From contig DATKMG010000247.1 in assembly GCA_035541995.1 (NCBI GenBank), forward strand, positions 1 through 8,261: a stretch of 8,261 nucleotides of DNA. The letters run 5' to 3'. Positions 1-6,347 of this stretch are shown in pieces (positions within the stretch are counted from its first letter, which is position 1; every line of letters begins with the position of its first letter). The DNA comes from DATKMG01 sp035541995 (lineage in GTDB: Bacteria; Acidobacteriota; Terriglobia; Versatilivoradales; Versatilivoraceae). The notes below the pieces were generated by a model. That model made no database searches and was not told the origin of the DNA. It saw only the letters and a program-made list of their open reading frames with translations. The translations under genes and the position numbers were made by a program.

Positions 1-425
1 GATAGCGCGTAACGTTCTTCGCTCTCACGTAGCGCTTCCTCAGCTCGTTTGCGGCTGACCTGAGTGCGAATTCTGGCCAGGGCGACAGGAAAATCAATAG
101 GTTTAGGGACAAAGTCACAGGCCCCGAGGTTCAGGGCCTTAACGATTGCGTCACTTGAATGGGAACCACTCACCATAATGATAGGCAGAGCTGTGGCTGA
201 GTATTGTTGACGAACATGTTTCAGAACTTCCAAGCCCGACATGCCGGGCATTTCGATATCGAGAAGAATCAGATCCAGATGGTTATCCTCAATCATGGCC
301 AGAGCTTGCTTCCCATCTTCCGCCATCATGACGTTGTAGCCAGCCACCTTTAGTCGCATTGAGAAAACTTCACGTACCTTTTCGTCGTCTTCTACGATGA
401 GCAGGGTTGGTGGTTGAGCTTTCAT
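1..425 (-). CDS. Response regulator, receiver domain plus start of a linker/PAS-like region (partial)
   Basis: This is the N-terminal 141 codons of a two-component response regulator; the C-terminus lies beyond the window edge. The receiver domain covers about residues 5-124. Visible are the acidic pair D13/D14 in LLIVEDDE, the phospho-acceptor D56 in LILLDIEMPG, the switch Ser S86 in MVSGS and the invariant K108 in PKPID. After the receiver comes a charged helix ending in RAEEALRESEERYAL (residues 127-141). That sequence is typical of the linker leading into a PAS domain, so the full protein is probably a receiver-PAS hybrid with a further output module (kinase, GGDEF or similar) rather than a DNA-binding OmpR or NarL type. 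The start at 425 is preferred because GGGGA lies 7 nt upstream. An in-frame ATG at 446 would add seven residues but has no clear ribosome binding site. The receiver call is secure; the output function cannot be seen. Confidence 0.93.
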   Translation of the reverse strand, partial: MKAQPPTLLIVEDDEKVREVFSMRLKVAGYNVMMAEDGKQALAMIEDNHLDLILLDIEMPGMSGLEVLKHVRQQYSATALPIIMVSGSHSSDAIVKALNLGACDFVPKPIDFPVALARIRTQVSRKRAEEALRESEERYAL

Positions 426-914
426 GAGATATCCCCAAGCGTTCATTACCGATACGCACCACACAATGCAAGTTCTTCTCCGAAGTTGTACCTTGAAGGG
501 AGAACAATTATGTTTCTTTGTTTGCAAAGGGATACAAGAATCAGAGAGATAACCACGAATTGGAAGATCCGGAAGGGCTCAATCTCCTGACCGGAATTGG
601 GACAATATGTCTTCTTCATTCCAACTTCTGATTTGCCAATGAGTCCGCGCCGCGGTAAATGCGGTAAATAAGGTGCAGCTTTCCTTTTCAGTTATTTACA
701 TTCTTGGAGACGCATAAATCTCAAGAGAACAGTTGACTAGGGGGGAGGAAACGAATCGGCGAACAGGGTGGGGGTTTTTGAGGATCCGCCACGAATTCTG
801 AATTATGTGCGACTAAAGAATTCCAGTGACAAAACCAGGGGACCCAAAGAGAATATTTTGCGTTGGACCCGATGCAAGAAATTTTGCGATAGCTCCAGGT
901 CCTTGGAGAGCATC
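426..914. other. Intergenic stretch between divergent response regulator and DUF885 lipoprotein
   Basis: About 490 bp separate the two divergent genes. I see no convincing coding region on either strand. The reading frame of the downstream lipoprotein is open back to a GTG at 768, but those 49 codons do not look like protein of that family. The stretch holds a small hairpin-type repeat, CTTTG-tttg-CAAAG (516-529), a GC-rich inverted repeat CCGCG-c-CGCGG (645-655) and a two-copy 9-bp tandem repeat (652-669). No -35/-10 pair with good spacing stands out for either flanking gene, so their promoters are not assigned. Confidence 0.6.
645..669. repeat. GC-rich inverted repeat fused to a 9-bp tandem duplication
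   Basis: CCGCG (645-649) and CGCGG (651-655) form a 5-bp inverted repeat around one base. It overlaps the first of two perfect tandem copies of GCGGTAAAT (652-660 and 661-669). It lies about 245 bp upstream of the lipoprotein start and 220 bp upstream of the response regulator start. It could be a regulator-binding site in the shared upstream region or a chance duplication; two copies are too few to call iterons. Confidence 0.45.
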
Positions 915-2738
915 ATGAACAGACTATCCTGCAGACGGAGTCTCCCGTTAACTCTGAGTTGTATCCTTCTCGCGTTGACGACTGCCTCTTGTTTGAAGCC
1001 AAAGCCGATGAACAATCTGGGCAATCTGAAACACGAATACCTGGATGGGCTCTTCCTGGCCAAGCCTCACTTGGCAACCTACATGGGAGACCACCGGTTT
1101 GATGAGAGGGTGGTGGACCTCTCTCCCCGGGGCCAGGAGTTAAGGCAGCGCGTTTTGGAACAACAAAAATTGCGCCTTGCTTCCCTCGATAAGAAGCAAC
1201 TCGCCCTTAATGACGAGATCGATGTTGAGATTATGTCTGACGGGATCGAGTTGGAGCTGCTCTATCTAAGAGAAATCCGCGACTGGGAATGGGATCCCCG
1301 CCTTCACGACTCTTTCCCCTACTATGATCCCCGCGAGATCGTGGCCAGCAGGATCTCTGACATCATCCATGGCGACTTTGCACCCGAACAGGAACGGTTA
1401 CGAAGTATTACCGGGCAAATGCAGAACCTGCCTGGGCTCTTGAGCCAGATGAAGTCCTGCTTAAAGAACCCATCGAAGATTTACACACAACAAGCCATTG
1501 AAGACAACAAGGGAAGGATTAGCCTATTCCAAACAGAGGTTGCAGAATTCATTGCCAAAGCCCCGGGAATACCGGAAGACTCCCGGATCAAAGCCGAAAC
1601 GATTCGCAGGAATGCCGTGGAAGCTCTCGGGGCCTACCAGAAGTTCCTGGAAACCGAGTTACTGCCGAGAAGTAACGGTGACTGGCGTCTTGGAGCTGAG
1701 CGCTTTCGCAAAAAGTTCCCCCTGGCGCTGCAGACCAGGATGTCACTTGACCAAGTCGTTTCGCGAGCGGAGTGGCGCTTCAAAGAGACTCGCCAGGAGT
1801 ATGGAGATCTGGCGGCGCGGCTCCATAAGGAATTGCTTCCTGGTCGTGTTCCCGGGCCCTCGGGCTCATCAGGGCTTTCTCTTGCAGCGCAGAGCTCGAT
1901 CATCAGGGACGTAAAAGGCAATCTCTCAAAGGATCATCCCACGGCCGATGGACTCGTGGAAGCTCATCGTCGCAATCTGGATGATTTTCGCAATTTCATC
2001 GAACAGCACAATCTACTGAAACTGCCACCCAGGGAAACCCTTCAAGTCAAGGAAATGCCAGCCTTCAAACGGGGTGTTGCGGCTGCAGAATATCTGGCCC
2101 CGGGCGTCCTGGAGGGGAAGGCACAATGGCAGGCCACTTATTATGTTGACCCGGTCAATTCCGCGTGGGACACTCAGAAAATCGAGTCCTATCTTCGGGC
2201 GAACAATATTTTCGAGGTGCAACTGACAGCCATGCACGAAGCCTATCCCGGGCACCATACGCAATATTTCTATTCCCGACAAAGTCTTAATCCCCTCAGG
2301 TCAGTATTGTGGAATGCTGCATTCGTTGAAGGGTGGGCAGTTTACGGTGAAAACTTGATGGTGCGGTTGGGCTTTGGAGGGGAAAAGAATCCCCGATACC
2401 GTTTCTTTGAGCTTCAGGGCGACATGATTGTTTCGACCAATGCGATCATCGACATCAAGCTTCACACGGGTCAGATGACTGAGCAGGAAGCTGTCGACCT
2501 TATGATGAACGAAGGATTTCAGGAAAAAGCCCAAGCTGAAAAGAAGTTGCATCGTGCGCAGCTTGATACAACCCAGCTTTCCCAATACTTCTTGGGCTAT
2601 GAAGAGATCCTGGAGTTGGAACGAGATTATCGACAGAAGAAGGGAGTAGCCTTCAACCAGCGGGAATTTGACGAGAGTCTCATTGGCCATGGTTCCATCG
2701 CAGTCAAATACTTGCGGAAATACCTATTGACGCATTGA
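915..2738 (+). CDS. DUF885-family putative zinc metallopeptidase, predicted lipoprotein
   Basis: This 607-residue protein belongs to the DUF885 family, which is related to gluzincin-type M32-like peptidases. The hallmark is HEAYPGHHTQ at residues 441-450, the family's HExxPGH motif with H441, E442 and H447. It is followed by EGWAVYGE at residues 472-479, where E472 is the likely third metal ligand. Residues 1-26 are a signal peptide: RR near the start, a hydrophobic run LTLSCILLALTTA, then TASC, giving a probable lipidated Cys26. The lipobox is slightly off consensus, with Thr at -3. The protein would act on peptides at the cell envelope, but the substrate is unknown for most of this family. 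The frame stays open to a GTG at 768. I chose ATG 915 because GGAG precedes it at good spacing and it places the signal peptide at the N-terminus. The next gene starts 8 bp after the stop, so the two are probably co-transcribed. Confidence 0.9.
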   Translation: MNRLSCRRSLPLTLSCILLALTTASCLKPKPMNNLGNLKHEYLDGLFLAKPHLATYMGDHRFDERVVDLSPRGQELRQRVLEQQKLRLASLDKKQLALNDEIDVEIMSDGIELELLYLREIRDWEWDPRLHDSFPYYDPREIVASRISDIIHGDFAPEQERLRSITGQMQNLPGLLSQMKSCLKNPSKIYTQQAIEDNKGRISLFQTEVAEFIAKAPGIPEDSRIKAETIRRNAVEALGAYQKFLETELLPRSNGDWRLGAERFRKKFPLALQTRMSLDQVVSRAEWRFKETRQEYGDLAARLHKELLPGRVPGPSGSSGLSLAAQSSIIRDVKGNLSKDHPTADGLVEAHRRNLDDFRNFIEQHNLLKLPPRETLQVKEMPAFKRGVAAAEYLAPGVLEGKAQWQATYYVDPVNSAWDTQKIESYLRANNIFEVQLTAMHEAYPGHHTQYFYSRQSLNPLRSVLWNAAFVEGWAVYGENLMVRLGFGGEKNPRYRFFELQGDMIVSTNAIIDIKLHTGQMTEQEAVDLMMNEGFQEKAQAEKKLHRAQLDTTQLSQYFLGYEEILELERDYRQKKGVAFNQREFDESLIGHGSIAVKYLRKYLLTH

Positions 2739-2746
2739 GGTGAGGG

Positions 2747-3055
2747 ATGGAGACGAGCTTCCGTTTTCGCAACAAGGAGTATTCCCTGCAGGTCAATGGA
2801 ACAGCTGAGGGCGAGGGCGAGTTCAAAAAATGCCCAGCGGTCGTTTCATCTGAGGGGACAACCTATCAGGGGATATTTAAACTAACTCCAGCTGCTTGGG
2901 AATTCGCCACGCGAAAGTCGCAAGAGCGAAAGCGGCCGATTGAGGAGGTCCTGGGCCAGGCTGGAATTTCCGTTCTCAAGGCGGAATTGTTCATTCGACA
3001 GATACCCGACGGATTCACCTACGTGGTCGACCATCGATTCTTCGAGGACCTGTAA
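2747..3055 (+). CDS. Hypothetical protein, 102 residues, linked to DUF885 lipoprotein
   Basis: I do not recognise this protein. It has a strong ribosome binding site, GAGGTGA, overlapping the stop codon of the DUF885 gene, and starts 8 bp downstream. Translation of the two is therefore likely coupled. It has no signal peptide or membrane segment, so it should be cytoplasmic, unlike its exported neighbour. The first half (about residues 1-47) is rich in alternating polar and aromatic residues (FRFRNKEYSLQVNG, TTYQGIFKL) and looks like beta strands. The middle (48-80) is a charged, probably helical stretch including ATRKSQERKRPIEEVL. The end, about 81-102, is again strand-like (ELFIRQI, FTYVVDHRF). 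Composition and codon use look like a real gene. The stop is 2 bp from the stop of the convergent CHAD gene. Confidence 0.75.
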   Translation: METSFRFRNKEYSLQVNGTAEGEGEFKKCPAVVSSEGTTYQGIFKLTPAAWEFATRKSQERKRPIEEVLGQAGISVLKAELFIRQIPDGFTYVVDHRFFEDL

Positions 3056-3057
3056 GA

Positions 3058-4092
3058 CTAGAAGTCAATAAACGGATTGGGAATTTCCAACTGAGGTGCA
3101 TCCTGGGTTGAGCGGCGGGACAGAATAGGGTCTTTCGCCGAAAGGCAGGTGGATACTTCCTTAACGAACGCTACATAAGCGGGACAGAATTGGGGGTAGT
3201 ACTTGCTCTTGGCCTCCTCCAGGAGGCGGATGATGATCCCAGAGCCTTCCAATAAGTGCCAACGACAATTCTCCTCAAGCGATGCATGTTCCCGTGAGAG
3301 CCGGGCAATCAGTACTCCGTAATCATGAATTCTTCCGAGCAAATCCTGAAGTGCTTTGGCAAGGTCAAGTGCCGATGCGAATTGGTTTTCATAGAGTGGA
3401 TCGCAGATCTCCAACGTATAGCGGAATTTCTTGACTCGGATGCGAAGCCGATGAAGAGCCGCATCATTACTTGGACCTGCATCGATTCCATCAAACTCTT
3501 CCAGACCGCTGAGCCTTGAGCGGATCGCTGTTTCCGCGCGATCCGAAAAGGTGTCCAAGCTCGCGACTACAGGGCCGTTGCTGGCTTGGGTTGACGACGT
3601 GGGCTCCAGAAGGAAGTTCCTGGCTGCCTTCAAGAATCCCGTCTTGCGTTCTTTGAGCTTCATCTCTTTAAGCCCTTTATCCATGTGCTTTCGGATTCTT
3701 TGGCGTTCCAGAGCAAAGAGCTCAAGGAAATGCTCGCGTACTGCCTCAGTGCCGGGATCTGGCGGCGGTTGAAAGCCACTGAGCAGATCAAGGTTGACAT
3801 CCATTTCGCGGGACTGACCCAAGGTCCGGGTGATTTCCCGAATTCGGTTGATGGCCTTTTCAAGTTTCGCCCCTTCTTGAAGGAAAGAAAAGAATACCAG
3901 TGCCTCCCTAAGACGTCTGGAAGCCACACGCATGTCGTGTAAATACTCGATATCCTCCTCTGTCCCTAGCTTTTGGAAGTTCTCATATAAAACCTCGACC
4001 AGACGGGCTACTAAATCAGACGCATACTCGCGGATGTGGTTTCGTTCGCGACTCGGCTTGTTTCTCATACGAACCAATAAACGGCTAAGCAC
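3058..4092 (-). CDS. CHAD-domain protein (putative polyphosphate-binding)
   Basis: This 344-residue protein contains a CHAD domain, a conserved-histidine alpha-helical fold known to bind inorganic polyphosphate and often found with CYTH or polyphosphate kinase proteins. The two halves of the domain are clear. The first has YLHDMRVASRRLREAL (residues 50-65, with H52, R55, R59, R60, R62) followed by LGQSREMDVNL at 91-101. The second has LHRLRIRVKKFRYTLE (213-228, with H214, R215, R217, K221, K222, R224) followed by LLGRIHDYGV at 251-260. The basic residues would line the anion-binding channel. There is no CYTH domain, signal peptide or membrane span. The C-terminal 30 residues are a non-conserved tail. 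The start is uncertain: GTG 4092 has GAGG only 1 nt away, while ATG 4068 (residue 9) has no ribosome binding site. Both begin before the domain. The gene runs in the same direction as thiC but is 218 bp away, and a promoter candidate lies in that gap. Confidence 0.9.
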   Translation of the reverse strand: MLSRLLVRMRNKPSRERNHIREYASDLVARLVEVLYENFQKLGTEEDIEYLHDMRVASRRLREALVFFSFLQEGAKLEKAINRIREITRTLGQSREMDVNLDLLSGFQPPPDPGTEAVREHFLELFALERQRIRKHMDKGLKEMKLKERKTGFLKAARNFLLEPTSSTQASNGPVVASLDTFSDRAETAIRSRLSGLEEFDGIDAGPSNDAALHRLRIRVKKFRYTLEICDPLYENQFASALDLAKALQDLLGRIHDYGVLIARLSREHASLEENCRWHLLEGSGIIIRLLEEAKSKYYPQFCPAYVAFVKEVSTCLSAKDPILSRRSTQDAPQLEIPNPFIDF

Positions 4093-4310
4093 ACCTCGAA
4101 AAAGCTTGCCATGACACTATTCGAACCCGATTGTCATTGGAACCAATCCTGTCTGCGAAGCAAAGTTATTGCGCTTATAAGCATAGCCTAACCCCGAGGC
4201 AAGGGCAATCTGTGGCTTTGCGCCGGAGAGTGGCAGAAAACTGACTCAAACTGCCTTCGTCGACCAGCCGATACCGTGGATAGGGCTACTCGGGGAGTTA
4301 AGCTGTGAGA
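4093..4310. other. Gap between thiC stop and CHAD gene start
   Basis: This 218-bp stretch carries no gene. On the minus strand it holds a promoter candidate for the CHAD gene (4174-4202). I see no GC-rich hairpin followed by a T run that would mark an intrinsic terminator for thiC. A short inverted repeat, ATTGG-aa-CCAAT (about 4135-4146), lies in the CHAD leader. Confidence 0.55.
4174..4202 (-). promoter_or_regulatory. Candidate sigma70 promoter for CHAD gene
   Basis: On the minus strand, TTGCCT (4202-4197, four of six matches to -35 consensus) and TATAAG (4179-4174, five of six matches to -10) are separated by exactly 17 bp. Transcription would start near 4167, leaving a leader of about 75 nt before the CHAD start. 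The -10 box lies inside the palindrome GCTTATAAGC (4173-4182), which could serve as an operator. This suggests that the CHAD gene is transcribed independently of thiC. Confidence 0.5.
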
Positions 4311-6185
4311 TCACAATTTTTGATAGAGATTGGCGCCGGTTTCTATGAATTCATGAGCCTTCTCATTCATTCCCTTTTGAAGGGCCTCTTCCGGTGTCAC
4401 TCCAAGCTGATTGGCGTAATTCCTAACATCCTCTGTGATCTTCATGGAACAGAAGTGGGGTCCACACATTGAACAAAAATGAGCTAGTTTGGCATTGTCG
4501 CCCGGTAACGTGGCGTCATGGAAAGCCCGGGCGCGTTCAGGATCAAGCCCGAGGTTAAACTGGTCTTCCCAACGAAACTCAAAACGGGCTTTGGATAACG
4601 CGTTATCCCTGGCTTGCGCACCTGGATGCCCTTTAGCCAAGTCGGCTGCATGGGCAGCGATTTTATATGCAATGACACCTTCCTTGACATCTTCACGGTT
4701 GGGCAACCCCAAGTGCTCTTTCGGAGTCACGTAACACAGCATGGCACACCCGTACCATCCGATCATTGCCGCTCCAATTGCACTGGTGATATGGTCGTAA
4801 CCAGGAGCAACGTCGGTAGTGAGAGGACCCAGTGTGTAAAAGGGGGCCTCGCGACAGATTTCCAACTCTTTAGTCATGTTCACCTGGATCATCTGCATCG
4901 GGATATGTCCAGGTCCCTCAATCATGGTCTGCACATCGTGTTTCCAGGCAATTCGTGTGAGCGCCCCCAGGGTTTCCAATTCAGAGAACTGGGCTTCGTC
5001 GTTTGCATCGGCAATCGAGCCGGGGCGAAGGCCATCGCCGAGGCTGAAAGTGACGTCGTAGGCCTTCATGATTTCACAAATCTCTTCGAAGTTCGTATAC
5101 AGGAAATTCTCCTGGTGATGAGCCAAGCACCACCTGGCAAGGATTGAGCCTCCACGGGACACAATGCCGGTGATTCGCTTGGCTGTAAGAGGTATGTAAC
5201 GGAGCAGGACCCCGGCATGAATGGTGAAATAGTCCACACCCTGTTCAGCCTGTTCAATGAGGGTGTCGCGAAAGATTTCCCAAGACAGTTCCTCCGCCTT
5301 ACCATGGACCTTTTCCAAAGCTTGGTAGATGGGGACCGTCCCGATCGGCACCGGGCTGTTCCGCAGGATCCACTCCCGAGTTTCGTGGATGTTTCGACCG
5401 GTCGAGAGATCCATCACCGTATCGGCCCCCCAACGGATTGCCCAGACCATCTTTTCGACTTCCTCCTCAATTGTAGAGGATACGGCTGAATTGCCGATAT
5501 TTGCGTTGATCTTAACCAGGAAGTTCCGTCCGATAACGGCTGGCTCAACCTCAGGGTGATTGATGTTGACGGGGATCACTGCCCGACCTCGGGCTACCTC
5601 ATCCCGGACAAATTCCGGGGTGATCCGGCGAGGGGTTGTAGCGCCCCAGGCATAACCAGGATGTTGGAAGGCGTACTCTTCCTCCAGTTTCTGAGTCTCA
5701 CGAATCGCCACAAACTCCATTTCGGGAGTAATGAGACCTTGTCGTGCGTAATGTATCTGTGTCACGTTTCCGCCTGCCCTGGACCGAAGAGGCTTGCGCA
5801 GATGACAGAAGCGCAGAGAATCCAGTCCTGGATCAGCCAGCCGCATTTGTCCGTACTTTGAAGAGACTTCTGGCATCTCCTCAACGTCTCGCCGGTTGAG
5901 CACCCAGTCGCGGCGGATTGGCTTAATTCCCTGGCGAACATCAATCGACTCGTCTGGATCCGTATAGGGTCCGCTGGTATCATAGACTGCCACAGGGGGA
6001 TTGGGTCTGGCTTCAGAGGCGCTAATCCGTTCCCGGAGTGTCGGGGCTTGCTGAATCTCACGCATGGGGACTCGGATTTCCGGATGAAGCTTGCCGGGAA
6101 CAAAGATCTTTCGGGAAGCCGGCAAGGGACCGTGAGTTATAGCGCTTAGCTGTTCATAATCAATTTGCAATCGATTGGATTTCAT
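4311..6185 (-). CDS. thiC: Phosphomethylpyrimidine synthase ThiC
   Basis: ThiC is the non-canonical radical SAM enzyme that rearranges 5-aminoimidazole ribotide into HMP-P, the pyrimidine precursor of thiamine, in the cytoplasm. The 624-residue length matches the long form with the N-terminal ThiC-associated domain (about residues 20-95, including ASRKIFVPG and IRVPMREI). The core begins near YARQGLITPEMEFVAIRE (146-163). It contains VPIGTVPIYQAL (279-290), the barrel segment YFTIHAGVLLRYIPL (319-333) and SLGDGLRPGSIADANDEAQ (381-399). H427 in GPGHIPM and H491 in PKEHLGLP correspond to the metal-binding histidines. The C-terminal cluster motif CxxCxxxxC is intact (C571, C574, C579), so the enzyme should be active. 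The start at 6185 has GGAG 9 nt upstream. No other thiamine gene is visible nearby, which is common for thiC outside thi operons. Confidence 0.98.
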   Translation of the reverse strand: MKSNRLQIDYEQLSAITHGPLPASRKIFVPGKLHPEIRVPMREIQQAPTLRERISASEARPNPPVAVYDTSGPYTDPDESIDVRQGIKPIRRDWVLNRRDVEEMPEVSSKYGQMRLADPGLDSLRFCHLRKPLRSRAGGNVTQIHYARQGLITPEMEFVAIRETQKLEEEYAFQHPGYAWGATTPRRITPEFVRDEVARGRAVIPVNINHPEVEPAVIGRNFLVKINANIGNSAVSSTIEEEVEKMVWAIRWGADTVMDLSTGRNIHETREWILRNSPVPIGTVPIYQALEKVHGKAEELSWEIFRDTLIEQAEQGVDYFTIHAGVLLRYIPLTAKRITGIVSRGGSILARWCLAHHQENFLYTNFEEICEIMKAYDVTFSLGDGLRPGSIADANDEAQFSELETLGALTRIAWKHDVQTMIEGPGHIPMQMIQVNMTKELEICREAPFYTLGPLTTDVAPGYDHITSAIGAAMIGWYGCAMLCYVTPKEHLGLPNREDVKEGVIAYKIAAHAADLAKGHPGAQARDNALSKARFEFRWEDQFNLGLDPERARAFHDATLPGDNAKLAHFCSMCGPHFCSMKITEDVRNYANQLGVTPEEALQKGMNEKAHEFIETGANLYQKL

Positions 6186-6186
6186 A

Positions 6187-6198
6187 GGAGGAATCTCC
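6187..6198 (-). promoter_or_regulatory. Ribosome binding site of thiC within a small self-complementary element
   Basis: On the minus strand the Shine-Dalgarno candidate GGAG (6198-6195) is followed by the loop ATTC and then CTCC (6190-6187), directly upstream of TATG. The two arms are perfectly complementary over 4 bp, so the ribosome binding site could pair with an anti-Shine-Dalgarno-like tract. Such a short hairpin would be only weakly stable. The complementarity is seen in the sequence; any effect on translation is inference. Confidence 0.4.
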
Positions 6199-6209
6199 GC
6201 GTTGCGTGC

Positions 6210-6238
6210 ATCATAACATAGCTTAAGCTTCGTGCAAA
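6210..6238 (-). promoter_or_regulatory. Candidate thiC promoter
   Basis: On the minus strand, TTTGCA (6238-6233, four of six) and TATGAT (6215-6210, five of six) are 17 bp apart. The predicted start site is near 6203, leaving a thiC leader of about 18 nt. The spacer contains the perfect 10-bp palindrome AGCTTAAGCT (6220-6229), a possible operator. The -35 box directly abuts the -35 box of the opposing aldehyde dehydrogenase promoter, so the two promoters lie back to back without overlapping. Confidence 0.5.
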
Positions 6239-6267
6239 TTGACAGGTGAGACCGCAGAACTTATGAT
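6239..6267 (+). promoter_or_regulatory. Near-consensus sigma70 promoter of the aldehyde dehydrogenase gene
   Basis: TTGACA (6239-6244) is a perfect -35 hexamer. It is followed after exactly 17 bp by TATGAT (6262-6267), one mismatch from the -10 consensus. Transcription would begin near 6274, giving a leader of about 74 nt before the ATG at 6348. This is the strongest promoter match in the window and suggests high basal strength, probably needing a repressor if the gene is inducible. Confidence 0.75.
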
Positions 6268-6273
6268 AACCAC

Positions 6274-6286
6274 CCGACCAGGTCGG
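6274..6286. promoter_or_regulatory. Palindrome at the predicted start site of the dehydrogenase transcript (putative operator)
   Basis: CCGACC (6274-6279) and GGTCGG (6281-6286) are perfect inverted copies around a single A. The single-base centre makes an RNA hairpin unlikely and fits a binding site for a dimeric repressor. It sits at about +1 to +13 of the predicted transcript, a typical position for an operator blocking a strong promoter. No regulator gene for it is in the window. Confidence 0.4.
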
Positions 6287-6347
6287 CACAGAAGAACGAT
6301 CCTGTTGCCCCCAATCATGAATCAGCAAACCACAAGGAGATGGTGCA

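Noticed and set aside
426..914. Possible hidden gene or small RNA in the long first gap
   Set aside because: No open frame with a ribosome binding site, no well-spaced promoter and no strong terminator hairpin were found.
1498..1914. 138-codon open frame on the plus strand inside the DUF885 gene
   Set aside because: It is an alternative frame within a family-matching gene, with composition of a frame-shifted shadow (many Arg, Ser, Pro).
4304..4315. TGTGA-ga-TCACA across the thiC stop codon, resembling a CRP half-site pair
   Set aside because: The two arms are only 2 bp apart instead of 6, so it does not fit a CRP site. The location at the gene's 3' end also argues against it, and no T run follows to make it a terminator.
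4614..5147. 177-codon open frame on the plus strand opposite thiC
   Set aside because: It lies wholly antisense to a strongly conserved enzyme, has no convincing ribosome binding site and its translation resembles no protein I know; it is a shadow of thiC codon use.
6186..6191. AGGAGG on the plus strand in the thiC/dehydrogenase gap, looking like a ribosome binding site
   Set aside because: Starts just downstream on the plus strand hit stop codons within a few codons, and the dehydrogenase has its own site at about 6334-6339.
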